Of a stretch of 64,000 nucleotides of DNA, positions 45,771-55,535 are shown one piece after another. Below the pieces are notes generated by a model. It had not been told where the DNA came from. It worked only from the letters and a program-made list of their open reading frames with translations, and did no database searches. Location: contig NZ_AP027731.1 in NCBI RefSeq assembly GCF_030296595.1, forward strand, positions 620,001 to 684,000, read 5' to 3'. Origin of the DNA: Naasia aerilata. GTDB lineage: Bacteria > Actinomycetota > Actinomycetes > Actinomycetales > Microbacteriaceae. Both the position numbers and the translations under genes were made by a program. Each line of letters opens with the position of its first letter. Position 1 is the first letter of the stretch.

Positions 45771-46850
45771 CTACGCGAGCGTCCGCTCGGCCGCGGCGAG
45801 CTGCAGGTCGATGAGCACGAGGAGCTCCTCCGCGGCCTCCTCACCGGTCTCCTCGGGAAGGCTCCCCCGGCGGGGAACGTCGCCACGCTCGAGGCCGTCC
45901 GCCACATCGACCGCGAGCTTCCAGCGGAGCGCGGCCGACGCATCCAGTCCGCGCCGCACGTCCGCGATGTCGGCGCGCGGCTGCTCCTCGTGGAGCCCGG
46001 CGGCATAGGCGTCCACCGCCTCCTCGAGCAGGGGTGCGACGACGAAGGCGGACGCATCCCCGCGCCGCACGGAGGAGAACAGGAGCGAGGCGAGATCGGC
46101 ACCCACCGGGCCGGGACCGACCGACTCCCAGTCGATGAGCACCGTGCGGCCGTCGGAGCGGAAGACGTTCGCGCCGACGGCGTCGTGGTGGCAGAGGGTG
46201 TGCGGCAGGGCTTCCAGCACGCCGCGGACGTCGGGCTGCGCGAGGATCAGGCGCTCGGCGGCTGCCAGCCGGTCGCCGAGATGGGCGACGACAGCGGGGT
46301 TGCGGCGCCGCACGGTGGCGAGGCCGCGCTCGGCGGCCTCGGGCTGCGAGTGGCGGTCGATCCAGCCGTCGAACATCCACGGCTCGTCGAGAGGGCGACC
46401 GATCCAGCGTCCGGCGAGCCCGCCCAGGTCGTGCGCGGCCTCGAGGATGGTGTCGGCATCCAGCGGCCGGGTCCCGTCGTGGTGGATCTCCTCCAGCCAG
46501 AGCACCGTGCGGCCGTCGTCCTCGACCGCCGAGCCGTAGAGCCGAGGTGCGCGAACGGCGGGCGCGAGATCCTCCAGCAGCCCGGATGCGTAGGCGGCGT
46601 ACTCCCGGTCCCCGTTGTCCGTGAGATAGGGAATGGCGAGGTGCGGACCCTCGGTGGTCTTCTCGATCATCGACCACGGGATGCGGTCCCCGTCGGCGAG
46701 CGCGACGCCGTGGATGCGCGTCACCGCCCGATGAGCGAGGAAGGCGTCGTAGTCGAGGGCATCCTGCCGCACATCCTCGAGCACCACCGATGCACGCGAC
46801 ACCGCACGGGCGACCGCCGCCGACAGCGCGGTCGCAGCCGCTTCACTCAT
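45771..46850 (-). CDS. Aminoglycoside-phosphotransferase-family kinase-like protein
   Basis: A 359-residue protein of the APH/choline-kinase fold. The catalytic loop LCHHDAVGANVF (H-x-D-x-x-x-x-N) and the metal-binding VLIDWESVGPGPVGADLA are present, with GPHLAIPYLTD upstream. Substrate is unknown; many such actinobacterial proteins are small-molecule or sugar kinases rather than resistance genes. Confidence 0.85.
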   Translation of the reverse strand: MSEAAATALSAAVARAVSRASVVLEDVRQDALDYDAFLAHRAVTRIHGVALADGDRIPWSMIEKTTEGPHLAIPYLTDNGDREYAAYASGLLEDLAPAVRAPRLYGSAVEDDGRTVLWLEEIHHDGTRPLDADTILEAAHDLGGLAGRWIGRPLDEPWMFDGWIDRHSQPEAAERGLATVRRRNPAVVAHLGDRLAAAERLILAQPDVRGVLEALPHTLCHHDAVGANVFRSDGRTVLIDWESVGPGPVGADLASLLFSSVRRGDASAFVVAPLLEEAVDAYAAGLHEEQPRADIADVRRGLDASAALRWKLAVDVADGLERGDVPRRGSLPEETGEEAAEELLVLIDLQLAAAERTLA

Positions 46851-47018
46851 TCACCCCGGCCTCCCGCTACTGCCCACTCAGGGCGCATCCGACCGTACCC
46901 GCCGTGGGATCCTAAGAACGTCCTCCCGGTCGAGATCCTCCGCCGAGACGCCCCCGCTGGCGTGGCCTGGGCTTTTCCGGCGCGCAGTCGGTACCGTGGG
47001 GATGAACCGGGAGGCGTC

Positions 47019-47270
47019 ATGGGCGAGGGCATCATCCCCGAACCGTTGGTCGGGGAGACCGTCGAGGTGTGGCGCTACGCCGAGTACGAGGACTTCGGCG
47101 CTCGCGAGGCCGACGACTACAGCGTGCACTTCTACGTCGTGGACGAGGGCACCTGTCGTGCGCTCGATCCCGGCCCCGGCATGGTCGCCTCGCGCGACCG
47201 GGTCCTCGTCCCATTCGGCTCGGCCGAGCACGAGAACGCGATCCGGAACGAGTACCGCGGCCGCTACTGA
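47019..47270 (+). CDS. Hypothetical protein (83 aa)
   Basis: A small acidic protein (GETVEVWRYAEYEDFGAREADDYSVHFYVVDEGTCRAL) with GGGAGG 5 nt before ATG 47019. There are no membrane helices and no recognised domain. Confidence 0.6.
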   Translation: MGEGIIPEPLVGETVEVWRYAEYEDFGAREADDYSVHFYVVDEGTCRALDPGPGMVASRDRVLVPFGSAEHENAIRNEYRGRY

Positions 47271-47423
47271 GCCCGCCGTCGCACTGCTACGAGGGTCGCT
47301 ATCCCTTCCGGGGCCATTCACGGACCCTCCCGCTTCGGCGTCTCGCAGATATCTCAGCGCGCTTCACGCCCGCTGCGGCCGATCGTTGGGCGCACCTCCT
47401 GAGGAGAAGCCCCGTGCTGAGCG

Positions 47424-48380
47424 TCACTCAGAGTCTGCGGCTGCTTCGCGCTTGAGGGCAGCGAGTCTGTCGATCACGACGGTCCTCCAGCCGGAGCACT
47501 CCGCTGCGCGACCGTCATCCGCTTGCGCATTCGGCAGATAACAGCTTCCCCGCACCACGAGGTTGTCCCGCTGCAGTTCGAACACACTCATGTAGTACTC
47601 CGACTCGGTTCCCGAGGCCGAGACGATGCCCACCTCGGTCCAGGCAACGCCTTCCAACCCACCTGGCATATCGGCGTCTTCCGGAGCGACACTCGTCGCA
47701 AAGTAGTGCCTCGTGGCGTATCCCGGCCCGCATGCGGCAACCGCGTCGCGGGTGGCCTGAAGCTGCCGGGCGGCCGCCTCCGCGCTCGGCAGAACGCGAG
47801 CGCTGGCGTTCGCGTCACCGCCTGCTCCGTCGTCGTCGTTGCCGTATGAAGCGACCATGCGGAGCGGATCCGTGGACCGGGCGTCGGAACCGCGCATCGG
47901 CTGGAGGAAGGACAGCGTTTCGCACATGAGAGGGGCGCCACCGTCGCTCTCAAAGCTCCCCTTCGCGTGCGCCAAGGCGACGTCCACTGTCGGATCAGTG
48001 AGGTGGGATCCGTAGCTGAACCATGCCTCGGACGGCGGGACCAGGCTCAAGATCAAGCCTTTCAGGTCGTCCACCGAGAACACCGGATCGCTGCCCGTTT
48101 CTGCCGGAGGACCGCTTGCACCGGGAACGAAGCTCTGCGGCGGGCCACTGGGGGTGCGATTGATCAGGGCCAGGCTCGCGACGGCAGCGACACCGACAAC
48201 GAGCAGGACCGCAGCGACGCCGGCGATCAGGATGACCGGTGCCCGCCGCCCCTCCTTCGCCGTTACCTCGGTTCGTTGGTCGGCAGAGACCGTCTCGTCC
48301 GTCCACCCCATGCCGTCCCAGTACCGCTCAAGCCGAGGATCGGTGTGGTCGGGGTACCAGCCGGCGGGAATGTGGCTCAT
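47424..48380 (-). CDS. DUF2510-domain membrane protein with extracellular sensor-like domain
   Basis: A 318-residue protein. Residues 4-30 are DUF2510 (PAGWYPDHTDPRLERYWDGMGWTDE), one membrane helix is at about 48-72 (APVILIAGVAAVLLVVGVAAVASLALI), and the rest is predicted outside the cell. The outer domain has Cys residues that could pair (LMCETLSF, AACGPGYA, GSCYLPNA, AECSGWRTV), reminiscent of PknH-type extracellular sensor domains. GC content is lower than in neighbouring genes, hinting at a different origin. Function unknown. Confidence 0.75.
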   Translation of the reverse strand: MSHIPAGWYPDHTDPRLERYWDGMGWTDETVSADQRTEVTAKEGRRAPVILIAGVAAVLLVVGVAAVASLALINRTPSGPPQSFVPGASGPPAETGSDPVFSVDDLKGLILSLVPPSEAWFSYGSHLTDPTVDVALAHAKGSFESDGGAPLMCETLSFLQPMRGSDARSTDPLRMVASYGNDDDGAGGDANASARVLPSAEAAARQLQATRDAVAACGPGYATRHYFATSVAPEDADMPGGLEGVAWTEVGIVSASGTESEYYMSVFELQRDNLVVRGSCYLPNAQADDGRAAECSGWRTVVIDRLAALKREAAADSE

Positions 48381-48481
48381 GAGCCGAAGCTAGAGCCGCG
48401 ATGGACTGCTGTTCCCGCACGACACAGTCGGTGCCTCAGCGCCGCCGTCGGGAGGGCGCTGGACTCTGTCCTACTCCGCAC

Positions 48482-48501
48482 GGCGTAATCGCGGTTACGC
48501 C
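48482..48501. promoter_or_regulatory. Operator-like palindrome between two divergent genes
   Basis: GGCGTAA-N6-TTACGCC, perfect 7-bp arms, located between the DUF2510 gene (start 48380) and the DUF6069 gene (start 48583). It could be a TetR-type operator; no cognate regulator gene is adjacent. Confidence 0.4.
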
Positions 48502-48582
48502 CCCGCCCGACGACGTCCGGCCGCACGGCCGAGAGAGTGGAGCCGCGCCCGAACCGAGACGCCGAACGAAAGGGCTCCACCA

Positions 48583-49047
48583 ATGACCGCATCCGCCGCT
48601 CCCTCTCGCAGCACCACCGTCTCACGAGTGCTCCTCACCGGCGCTCTCGCCGCCGTCCTCACGAGCGCCGTCAACGTCGCCATCGGCTGGGGTGCGGTCG
48701 CAGTCGGCGTTCCCCAGACGCCGGTGCTGGGCATCCCGGCCGGTGTCTCCGCATCCGCGGTCGCGGGGATGGGGGGCGCCATCGGCTGGCAGCTCGTGCG
48801 AGCCCGCGCCGCCGATCCCCGCAAGGTTCTCGTCCTGCTCGTGCCGATCGTTCTCCTGCTGTCGTTCATCCCCGACATCGTGCTTGCCGTGCTGATTGCG
48901 GACACGACCGGAATCGCTCCGGTGCTGGCGCTCGCGCTCATGCACGTGGCGACCATCACGATCGCGGTGGCCGTGTACGCCCGCCTGCTGCCCGTTGGCG
49001 CCGTCCGGACGAAGTCCGCGCGGGTGCCGGCCGAAGCGACCGCGTGA
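48583..49047 (+). CDS. DUF6069-like four-helix membrane protein
   Basis: A 154-residue protein with four membrane helices (VLLTGALAAVLTSAVNVAIGW, IPAGVSASAVAGMGGAIGWQL, VLVLLVPIVLLLSFIPDIV, VLALALMHVATITIAVAVY). The arrangement fits the DUF6069 family found near TetR-regulated genes. The palindrome 82 bp upstream may control it. Confidence 0.75.
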   Translation: MTASAAPSRSTTVSRVLLTGALAAVLTSAVNVAIGWGAVAVGVPQTPVLGIPAGVSASAVAGMGGAIGWQLVRARAADPRKVLVLLVPIVLLLSFIPDIVLAVLIADTTGIAPVLALALMHVATITIAVAVYARLLPVGAVRTKSARVPAEATA

Positions 49048-49104
49048 CGCGACCAGGTTGCGCGGGCCCCGATCCGCGAAGTGACAGCCGGCGCGGACGG
49101 CGAC

Positions 49105-50643
49105 TCACGCGAGTTGAAGCGCCGCCTGAAACACCGCTCGCGCTTCGGCGGGGGTCGCCTGCGCAGCGACGAAGCCGTCGGGACGAACCAGGTAGAGCCG
49201 GTCCGGACGGAGACGGCTCGAGCCGGCTGAGCGGAACGCCTGAGCCTGCACACCCAGTCCGCTCCCCAGCCCGACGGCGACCGCCGCGGTGTCGGCTCCG
49301 TAGCTGTGGATCTGCCACCGCATCGACCGCAGGCAGTCGTAGTTCTCGCCCGTCCAGGGCAACCGCCGCCCGACCACCGGATCCCGGTGACCTCGGCGGC
49401 CCTGCGCCGTCGGCATCATCGGATAGTGGATGCGGATCTGCGACAGGTACTCGAAGATCCGGGATGCCCCGGAGATCCGCGGAAGAAAGCGCACCGCGAT
49501 CGGCGCGACGAACGGAACGATCCGCCGACGCAGCAGCCGAGGAACGCGACGGCGTGACGTGACGACGCCGAAGAGGCGGTCGGTGGTGGAGACGAGTCGG
49601 GCGGCCACGGGTCGCCGTTCTGCCTCGTAACGGCCGAGGTAGGAGTCGGCCGCCCTCCCTTGGACAACGTCCGCGATCTTGCAGACGAGGTTGTGGGCGT
49701 CTTGGATGCCGGTGTTCATGCCCTGTGCGCCGACGGGCGAATGGACGTGCGCAGCGTCGCCGGCCACGAACACGGGTCCTTCTCGGAAACGGGCGGCGAT
49801 CCGATGGTGCACCCGGTAGGTGGAGAACCAGGCCGCGCTGTCATAGTGAACCCCGAAGACCCGCCGCAGGCGCTCGCGCACCTCGCCCTCGACGACTTCC
49901 GGCGGGAGGTCTGCACGATCCCCGGGGACCACGCCGAGCAGCCGGTTCGCTCCACCCGTCCCCATGGGGAAGGTCAGGAGGAAGTCCTGGTCCGCCATCC
50001 GCATGTTGATGCGTCCCTCCACCAAGCCCGTGACTCCGACGGCGTCCGAGACATAGAACGTGTGGGGATTCGTCACACCGAGAAACGGGATGCCGATCAT
50101 GCTGCGGGCACTGGACGAGGCACCGTCCGCGCCGATGCAGTATCGAGCACAGATGACGGCCGCTCCGTCGCCGACCCGCATCACCGTTGCACGCACCGAT
50201 TGACCGCCGCCGCCTCTCTCCCGTGATTCCAGCTCCAGTGAGCTCAGCCGAGTTCCCCAGCGGACTGGGTTTCCTGCCGCGTCGAGCGCGCCGGCGAGGA
50301 TGCGTTCGTTCTTGCTCTGCTCGAGCACGTACATGCTCGGGTACGGGGACAGGGTCTGGCCGAGCGGCCGGAGCTGCACCGGGGAGAAGTGCCGATCCTC
50401 GTATCCGGGCACGACGGAATCGGCAGGCCACGCCTCAGCGAGCACCTGGGGTGCGAGTCCGAGCTGGTCGTAGATCTCCAGCGTTCGCGCCTGCACGCCC
50501 AAGGCGCGCGACTCGCGAGTCGGTCCGTCCTTGCCGTCGATGATCGTCACAGCGACGCCGAGCTTCAGCAGACACAGGGCCGCGGTCAGTCCGGTCGGGC
50601 CCGCACCGACAACGAGCACATCCGTGCGCTCTTCGGGCTGCAT
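49105..50643 (-). CDS. FAD-dependent aromatic monooxygenase (PheA/TfdB-like)
   Basis: A 512-residue flavoprotein hydroxylase: the FAD-binding VLVVGAGPTGLTAALCL at the N-terminus, the DG motif CIGADGASSSARSMI and the GD motif FVAGDAAHVHSPVGAQGMNTGIQDAHNL, with a C-terminal thioredoxin-like region. It probably uses NAD(P)H and O2 to hydroxylate an aromatic compound; substrate unknown. It stands alone next to tRNA-Thr, with no ring-cleavage gene nearby. Confidence 0.9.
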   Translation of the reverse strand: MQPEERTDVLVVGAGPTGLTAALCLLKLGVAVTIIDGKDGPTRESRALGVQARTLEIYDQLGLAPQVLAEAWPADSVVPGYEDRHFSPVQLRPLGQTLSPYPSMYVLEQSKNERILAGALDAAGNPVRWGTRLSSLELESRERGGGGQSVRATVMRVGDGAAVICARYCIGADGASSSARSMIGIPFLGVTNPHTFYVSDAVGVTGLVEGRINMRMADQDFLLTFPMGTGGANRLLGVVPGDRADLPPEVVEGEVRERLRRVFGVHYDSAAWFSTYRVHHRIAARFREGPVFVAGDAAHVHSPVGAQGMNTGIQDAHNLVCKIADVVQGRAADSYLGRYEAERRPVAARLVSTTDRLFGVVTSRRRVPRLLRRRIVPFVAPIAVRFLPRISGASRIFEYLSQIRIHYPMMPTAQGRRGHRDPVVGRRLPWTGENYDCLRSMRWQIHSYGADTAAVAVGLGSGLGVQAQAFRSAGSSRLRPDRLYLVRPDGFVAAQATPAEARAVFQAALQLA

Positions 50644-50665
50644 CCGACACCTCCAGCGGCACCAG

Positions 50666-50738
50666 AGCCGACTGCGGGACTTGAACCCGCAACCGCCCGA
50701 TTACAAGTCGGGTGCGCTACCAATTGCGCCAAGTCGGC
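50666..50738 (-). tRNA. tRNA-Thr (anticodon TGT)
   Basis: Complete cloverleaf on the minus strand: acceptor GCCGACT/AGTCGGC, D stem GCGC/GCGC, anticodon stem CCCGA/TCGGG with loop CTTGTAA (anticodon TGT, at 50703-50705), T stem GCGGG/CCCGC with TTCAAGT. The discriminator is T; CCA is not encoded. Confidence 0.97.
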
Positions 50739-50836
50739 CTGCGGGCGCGAGCCCGCGGCACCATCCTACGGAGCGGCCAGACCGCCCGCCCCAGCCCGCG
50801 CAGCACGTGCCGGGATCACCGCGGACTGCAACGAAG

Positions 50837-50874
50837 CGGACGTGTCGCAACCGCGCACGGTTGCGACACGTCCG
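50837..50874. terminator. 17-bp perfect hairpin after the thioredoxin-like gene
   Basis: Arms CGGACGTGTCGCAACCG and its exact complement, loop of 4 nt, 37 bp beyond the stop of the gene at 50911. There is no T run, as is common for actinobacterial terminators. A further related GTTGCGACGCG follows at 50879-50889. Confidence 0.6.
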
Positions 50875-50910
50875 GATCGTTGCGACGCGCCGACTGGGCC
50901 GGTCGCGGCC

Positions 50911-51822
50911 CTACGAGGCGGGGGTGGGGGTCGGGGAAGGAGTGGGGGTCGGGGAGCTCGTCGGCGCCGCGGACTGCTGGAGGACGAACGCCGCGAACTC
51001 GTTCGGGTCGGTCAGCGAGCCGCTGTACTGGGCGCCGTTGACGATGACCGTCGGGGTGCCCGTGACCTTCTTGACGTCGCTGTCGGGCAGCGGGCCCTTC
51101 AGCGCACGGTTCGTCGCATCCGTGACCCACGAGTTGTAGGTGCCGTCGTTGATGCAGGAGGCGATCTTCGAGGCCGACTTCACCTTCGCCTCCTTCGTCA
51201 GGTCGACGAGCTTCTTGTTCTCGAGGCCCGGCGTCTGCTCCTGCGGCTGGTTACTGAAGAGCAGCGCGCTGTAGGCGAAGAAGGAGTCGGGCGAGTAGTT
51301 CGCCACGCACGCCGCGGCGTTCGCGGAGCGGGTGGAGTACTTGGTGCCCTGCGAGTTGGCGTTGAGGATCGAGATCGGGTGGATCTCCACCGTCGCGCTG
51401 CCCTCCGTGACCCAGCTCTCGATCTGCTCGGCGTTGGTCGCCTCGAACTGGCCGCAGAACGGGCAGAGGTAGTCGACGTACACCTTGATGTCGACGACGT
51501 TGGGCGCGTTGGCTTCGGACGGGACGGGATCCGACCCGGCCGGCAGCGAGGGCGTCGTCACCGCCTTCAGGTCCTGGCCGATCTTGACGCCGTCGCTCGC
51601 CATGTTCGCGGGGCCGGGGCCGGGCGGGCGGATCGAGTTGACGATGATGATGGCGACCACGGCGATGATCGCCACCGCCGCGATGCCGATGCCCGTGAAC
51701 AGGATCGCCTTGTTGCGCCGCTCGCGACGCTTCTGCTCCTCGCGGAGCTGGCGTGCCTTCTCGCGTGCGGCGTCGCGACGTTCGTTCTTCGAGGGCCTGG
51801 CGTTTCCTCCGCCGTTGGTCAC
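50911..51822 (-). CDS. Membrane-anchored DsbA-like thioredoxin-fold protein
   Basis: A 303-residue protein: charged cytoplasmic N-terminus (DAAREKARQLREEQKRRERR), one membrane helix (about 40-65), then an extracytoplasmic DsbA/Thioredoxin_4 domain with active site YLCPFCGQFE and cis-Pro loop VTGTPTVIVNG. It ends in a Ser/Thr/Pro repeat tail. It probably forms or isomerises disulfides in secreted proteins. GTG 51822 with AGGAG at 7 nt is preferred over TTG 51828, which lies too close to the RBS. Confidence 0.88.
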   Translation of the reverse strand: MTNGGGNARPSKNERRDAAREKARQLREEQKRRERRNKAILFTGIGIAAVAIIAVVAIIIVNSIRPPGPGPANMASDGVKIGQDLKAVTTPSLPAGSDPVPSEANAPNVVDIKVYVDYLCPFCGQFEATNAEQIESWVTEGSATVEIHPISILNANSQGTKYSTRSANAAACVANYSPDSFFAYSALLFSNQPQEQTPGLENKKLVDLTKEAKVKSASKIASCINDGTYNSWVTDATNRALKGPLPDSDVKKVTGTPTVIVNGAQYSGSLTDPNEFAAFVLQQSAAPTSSPTPTPSPTPTPAS

Positions 51823-52075
51823 AGACAAACTCCTAGTCGTGGGCGCGCGCGTTCAAACACGCGAGGTGCGCTCAGAATCGTACGGCCATCGAACTGAGAA
51901 CCTTCAGAACGGCCCCTGAACGGCGAGTCCCTGCGCGGTCCGGATGGCCTGAAAACCGCGCCATTACGCGGATCGGGGCAACAGTGGCATACTGAGCCGG
52001 TCGGCCCGAAGACGTCCCGACGCTTCATTCACTCGGATCGTCCGGCACGTACCTGCCGGTGAAGGAGATACCACC

Positions 52076-53176
<1,101 letters not shown>

Positions 53177-53191
53177 GGCAACGATTCGAGG

Positions 53192-53222
53192 AGGGCCCGC
53201 CGCGACTGTCGCGGCGGGCCCT
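53192..53222 (+). terminator. Terminator after the ABC ATPase gene
   Basis: A 14-bp perfect stem AGGGCCCGCCGCGA / complement with a CTG loop, 15 bp after the stop codon. Confidence 0.75.
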
Positions 53223-53242
53223 TCGCATAGGCTTGGACACTT

Positions 53243-54532
53243 ATGGCGATCTCCGGCTCACTCAACATCACGGCGGCCATGGTCGACCCGGCCCTCCTCG
53301 ACCTCCCGTGGGACCTGCCTCTCGAGGACTGGCCTGAGGACAGCATCGCGGCGCTGCCGAAGGGGATCTCCCGGCACCTGGTCCGATTCGTGAACCTGTC
53401 CGGGTATGTCATCGCCATCAAGGAGACGTCCGAGGACCTCGCTCGGCGCGAGTACGAGATGCTCCGCACGCTGCAGCGCATGGATGTGCCCTGCGTCGAT
53501 CCGGTCGCCGTCATCTCCAACCGCACGGACGAGAACGGCCAGCCGCTCGAGGCGGTGCTCGTCACCCGGCACCTCAAGTTCTCGCTGCCCTACCGCGCCC
53601 TGTTCTCCCAGGCGCTGCGTCCCGACACGGCCACCCGCCTCGTGGATGCGCTGGCCCTGCTCCTCGTGCGGCTGCACATCATCGGCTTCTTCTGGGGCGA
53701 CGTGTCGCTCTCCAACACGCTGTTCCGCCGCGACGCCGGCTCGTTCGCCGCGTACCTCGTGGACGCGGAGACCGGGAAGCTCTACCCGGGCGGCGGGCTC
53801 TCCAACGGCCAGCGCGAGAACGACCTCGAGATCGCGCGCGTCAACATCGCGGGCGAGCTCATGGACCTCGAGGCCGGCGGCCGGGTCGAGGAGGGCGTCG
53901 ACCCCCTCGAGGTGAGCGAGCGCATCGTCGCCCAGTACCGCACGCTCTGGAAGGAGCTCACCGGCTGGGAGGTCTTCCCCGGCGGCGAGCGGTGGCGGAT
54001 CAGCCAGCGCGTCGACCGGCTCAACGACCTCGGCTTCGACATCGACGAGCTCGCGATCAAGACGGACGAGACCGGCACGCAGGTGCGCATCCAGCCGAAG
54101 GTCGTCGACGCCGGGCACCACTCTCGCCGCCTCCTTCGCCTCACCGGGATCGACGCACAGGAGAACCAGGCGCGCCGCCTCCTCAACGACCTCGACTCCT
54201 ACCGCGCGACCTTCGGCCGCGAGGGGCAGGACGAGGAGGCGATCGCCCACGAGTGGGTCGCCCAGGTGTTCGAACCCGTCGTGCGTGCGATCCCGCGCGA
54301 CCTGAAGGGGAAGCTCGAGCCGGCCGAGGTGTTCCACCAGCTGCTGGAGCACCGCTGGTTCATGTCGCAGAAGCAGTCCCGCGACGTGCCGCTGGCCGAG
54401 GCGGTCGCCGCCTACATCGACGACATCCTGCGCCACCGCCGCGACGAGGCCACCATGATCACGCCGCCGACAGGCCTCATCACGCTGCCGATGGGCGCGG
54501 ACGAGGACGACGACTGGCGCTCGAAGGTCTGA
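53243..54532 (+). CDS. DUF4032 protein with kinase-like region
   Basis: A 429-residue protein conserved in Actinobacteria. The N-terminal half contains a lipopolysaccharide-kinase-like fold (IAIKETSEDLARREYEMLRTL; LLLVRLHIIGFFWGDVSLSNTLFRRDAGSFAAYLVDAETG, where GDVSLSN resembles HGDxxxxN and LVDAET the DFG position). The C-terminal half is the DUF4032 domain. It may be a small-molecule kinase; not established. TAGGCT lies 9 nt before the ATG. Confidence 0.85.
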   Translation: MAISGSLNITAAMVDPALLDLPWDLPLEDWPEDSIAALPKGISRHLVRFVNLSGYVIAIKETSEDLARREYEMLRTLQRMDVPCVDPVAVISNRTDENGQPLEAVLVTRHLKFSLPYRALFSQALRPDTATRLVDALALLLVRLHIIGFFWGDVSLSNTLFRRDAGSFAAYLVDAETGKLYPGGGLSNGQRENDLEIARVNIAGELMDLEAGGRVEEGVDPLEVSERIVAQYRTLWKELTGWEVFPGGERWRISQRVDRLNDLGFDIDELAIKTDETGTQVRIQPKVVDAGHHSRRLLRLTGIDAQENQARRLLNDLDSYRATFGREGQDEEAIAHEWVAQVFEPVVRAIPRDLKGKLEPAEVFHQLLEHRWFMSQKQSRDVPLAEAVAAYIDDILRHRRDEATMITPPTGLITLPMGADEDDDWRSKV

Positions 54533-54539
54533 GGCTCCT

Positions 54540-55535
54540 TCAGGCCTGGGCGGCGCGGAGCTTCGCGATCTCGTAGAGGGCGACGCTCGCCGCGATGCCC
54601 GCGTTCAGCGACTCCGTCGTGTCTGTGATGGGGATCGAGACGACCGCGTCGCACGTCTCCGTCACGAGGCGGGACAGGCCCTTGCCCTCGCTGCCGACCA
54701 CGAGGACGAGCGGACCGGTCGCGAGCTCGAGGCCCGGCAGCGGGGTGTCGCCGCCTGCGTCCAGGCCAACCACGAAGAGCCCGCGCTCCTTGTAGGCCTT
54801 GAGCGCCTGCGTGAGGTTGGTGGCCATGGCGACCGGGATGCGCGCCGCCGCGCCCGCCGAGGTCTTCCACGCCGAGGCGGTGAGCCCGACCGAGCGGCGC
54901 TGGGGCACGATGACGCCCTGCCCGCCGAACGCCGCGATGGAGCGGATGACCGCGCCCAGGTTGCGCGGGTCGGTCACGCCGTCGACGGCGACGAGGAGCG
55001 GCACCTCGCCGCGATCCTCGACCGCCTCGAGCAGCTCCATCGGGTGCAGGTACTCGTACGGCGGCACCTTGAGGGCGATGCCCTGGTGCACGGCGTCGTC
55101 CCCGGTGAGGCGGTCGATCTCCGGCCGTGTCACCTCGAGCAGCGGGATGCCGCGGTGACCGGCGAGCGCGATGGCCTCGCGCACCCGGTCGTCCATCTCC
55201 AGTCGGACGGCGATGTACAGGGCGGTCGCGGGGACCTTGGCGCGCAGCGCCTCGACGACCGAGTTGCGGCCGGTCACGACCTCCGACTCGTCGCTCGACT
55301 TCGGGCGACGCTGGGGCCGTGGCGCCGCCGACGCCTGCTGTCCTCGGGTGCCGGCCTTCGCGGCGGCCCGCTCGGCGGCGGCCTTCCGCTTCCCGGCGGG
55401 GTGGTAGGTGCGGTCCTCGGCGCGCGGCGTCGGCCCCTTGCCCTCGAGTGACCGCCGGCCCTGTCCGCCGGAGCCGACCTTGGGACCCTTGCTCGTCTTG
55501 CGGACGGCTCCGGGCCGCCCCTTCCGCTCAGCCAT
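54540..55535 (-). CDS. rlmB: 23S rRNA (guanosine-2'-O-)-methyltransferase RlmB
   Basis: A 331-residue SpoU-family (SPOUT) methyltransferase that methylates a guanosine in 23S rRNA domain V. A basic, low-complexity N-terminal extension (residues 1-85) precedes the substrate-binding domain ([12 protein letters not shown]) and the catalytic domain with [31 protein letters not shown] and [16 protein letters not shown]. The start overlaps the end of cysS (8 nt), so they form an operon. Confidence 0.94.
   Translation of the reverse strand: MAERKGRPGAVRKTSKGPKVGSGGQGRRSLEGKGPTPRAEDRTYHPAGKRKAAAERAAAKAGTRGQQASAAPRPQRRPKSSDESEVVTGRNSVVEALRAKVPATALYIAVRLEMDDRVREAIALAGHRGIPLLEVTRPEIDRLTGDDAVHQGIALKVPPYEYLHPMELLEAVEDRGEVPLLVAVDGVTDPRNLGAVIRSIAAFGGQGVIVPQRRSVGLTASAWKTSAGAAARIPVAMATNLTQALKAYKERGLFVVGLDAGGDTPLPGLELATGPLVLVVGSEGKGLSRLVTETCDAVVSIPITDTTESLNAGIAASVALYEIAKLRAAQA

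Noticed and set aside
45771..46850. Antibiotic-resistance call for the APH-like gene
   Set aside because: Only the general kinase motifs are present; chromosomal actinobacterial members of this fold are usually not resistance enzymes.
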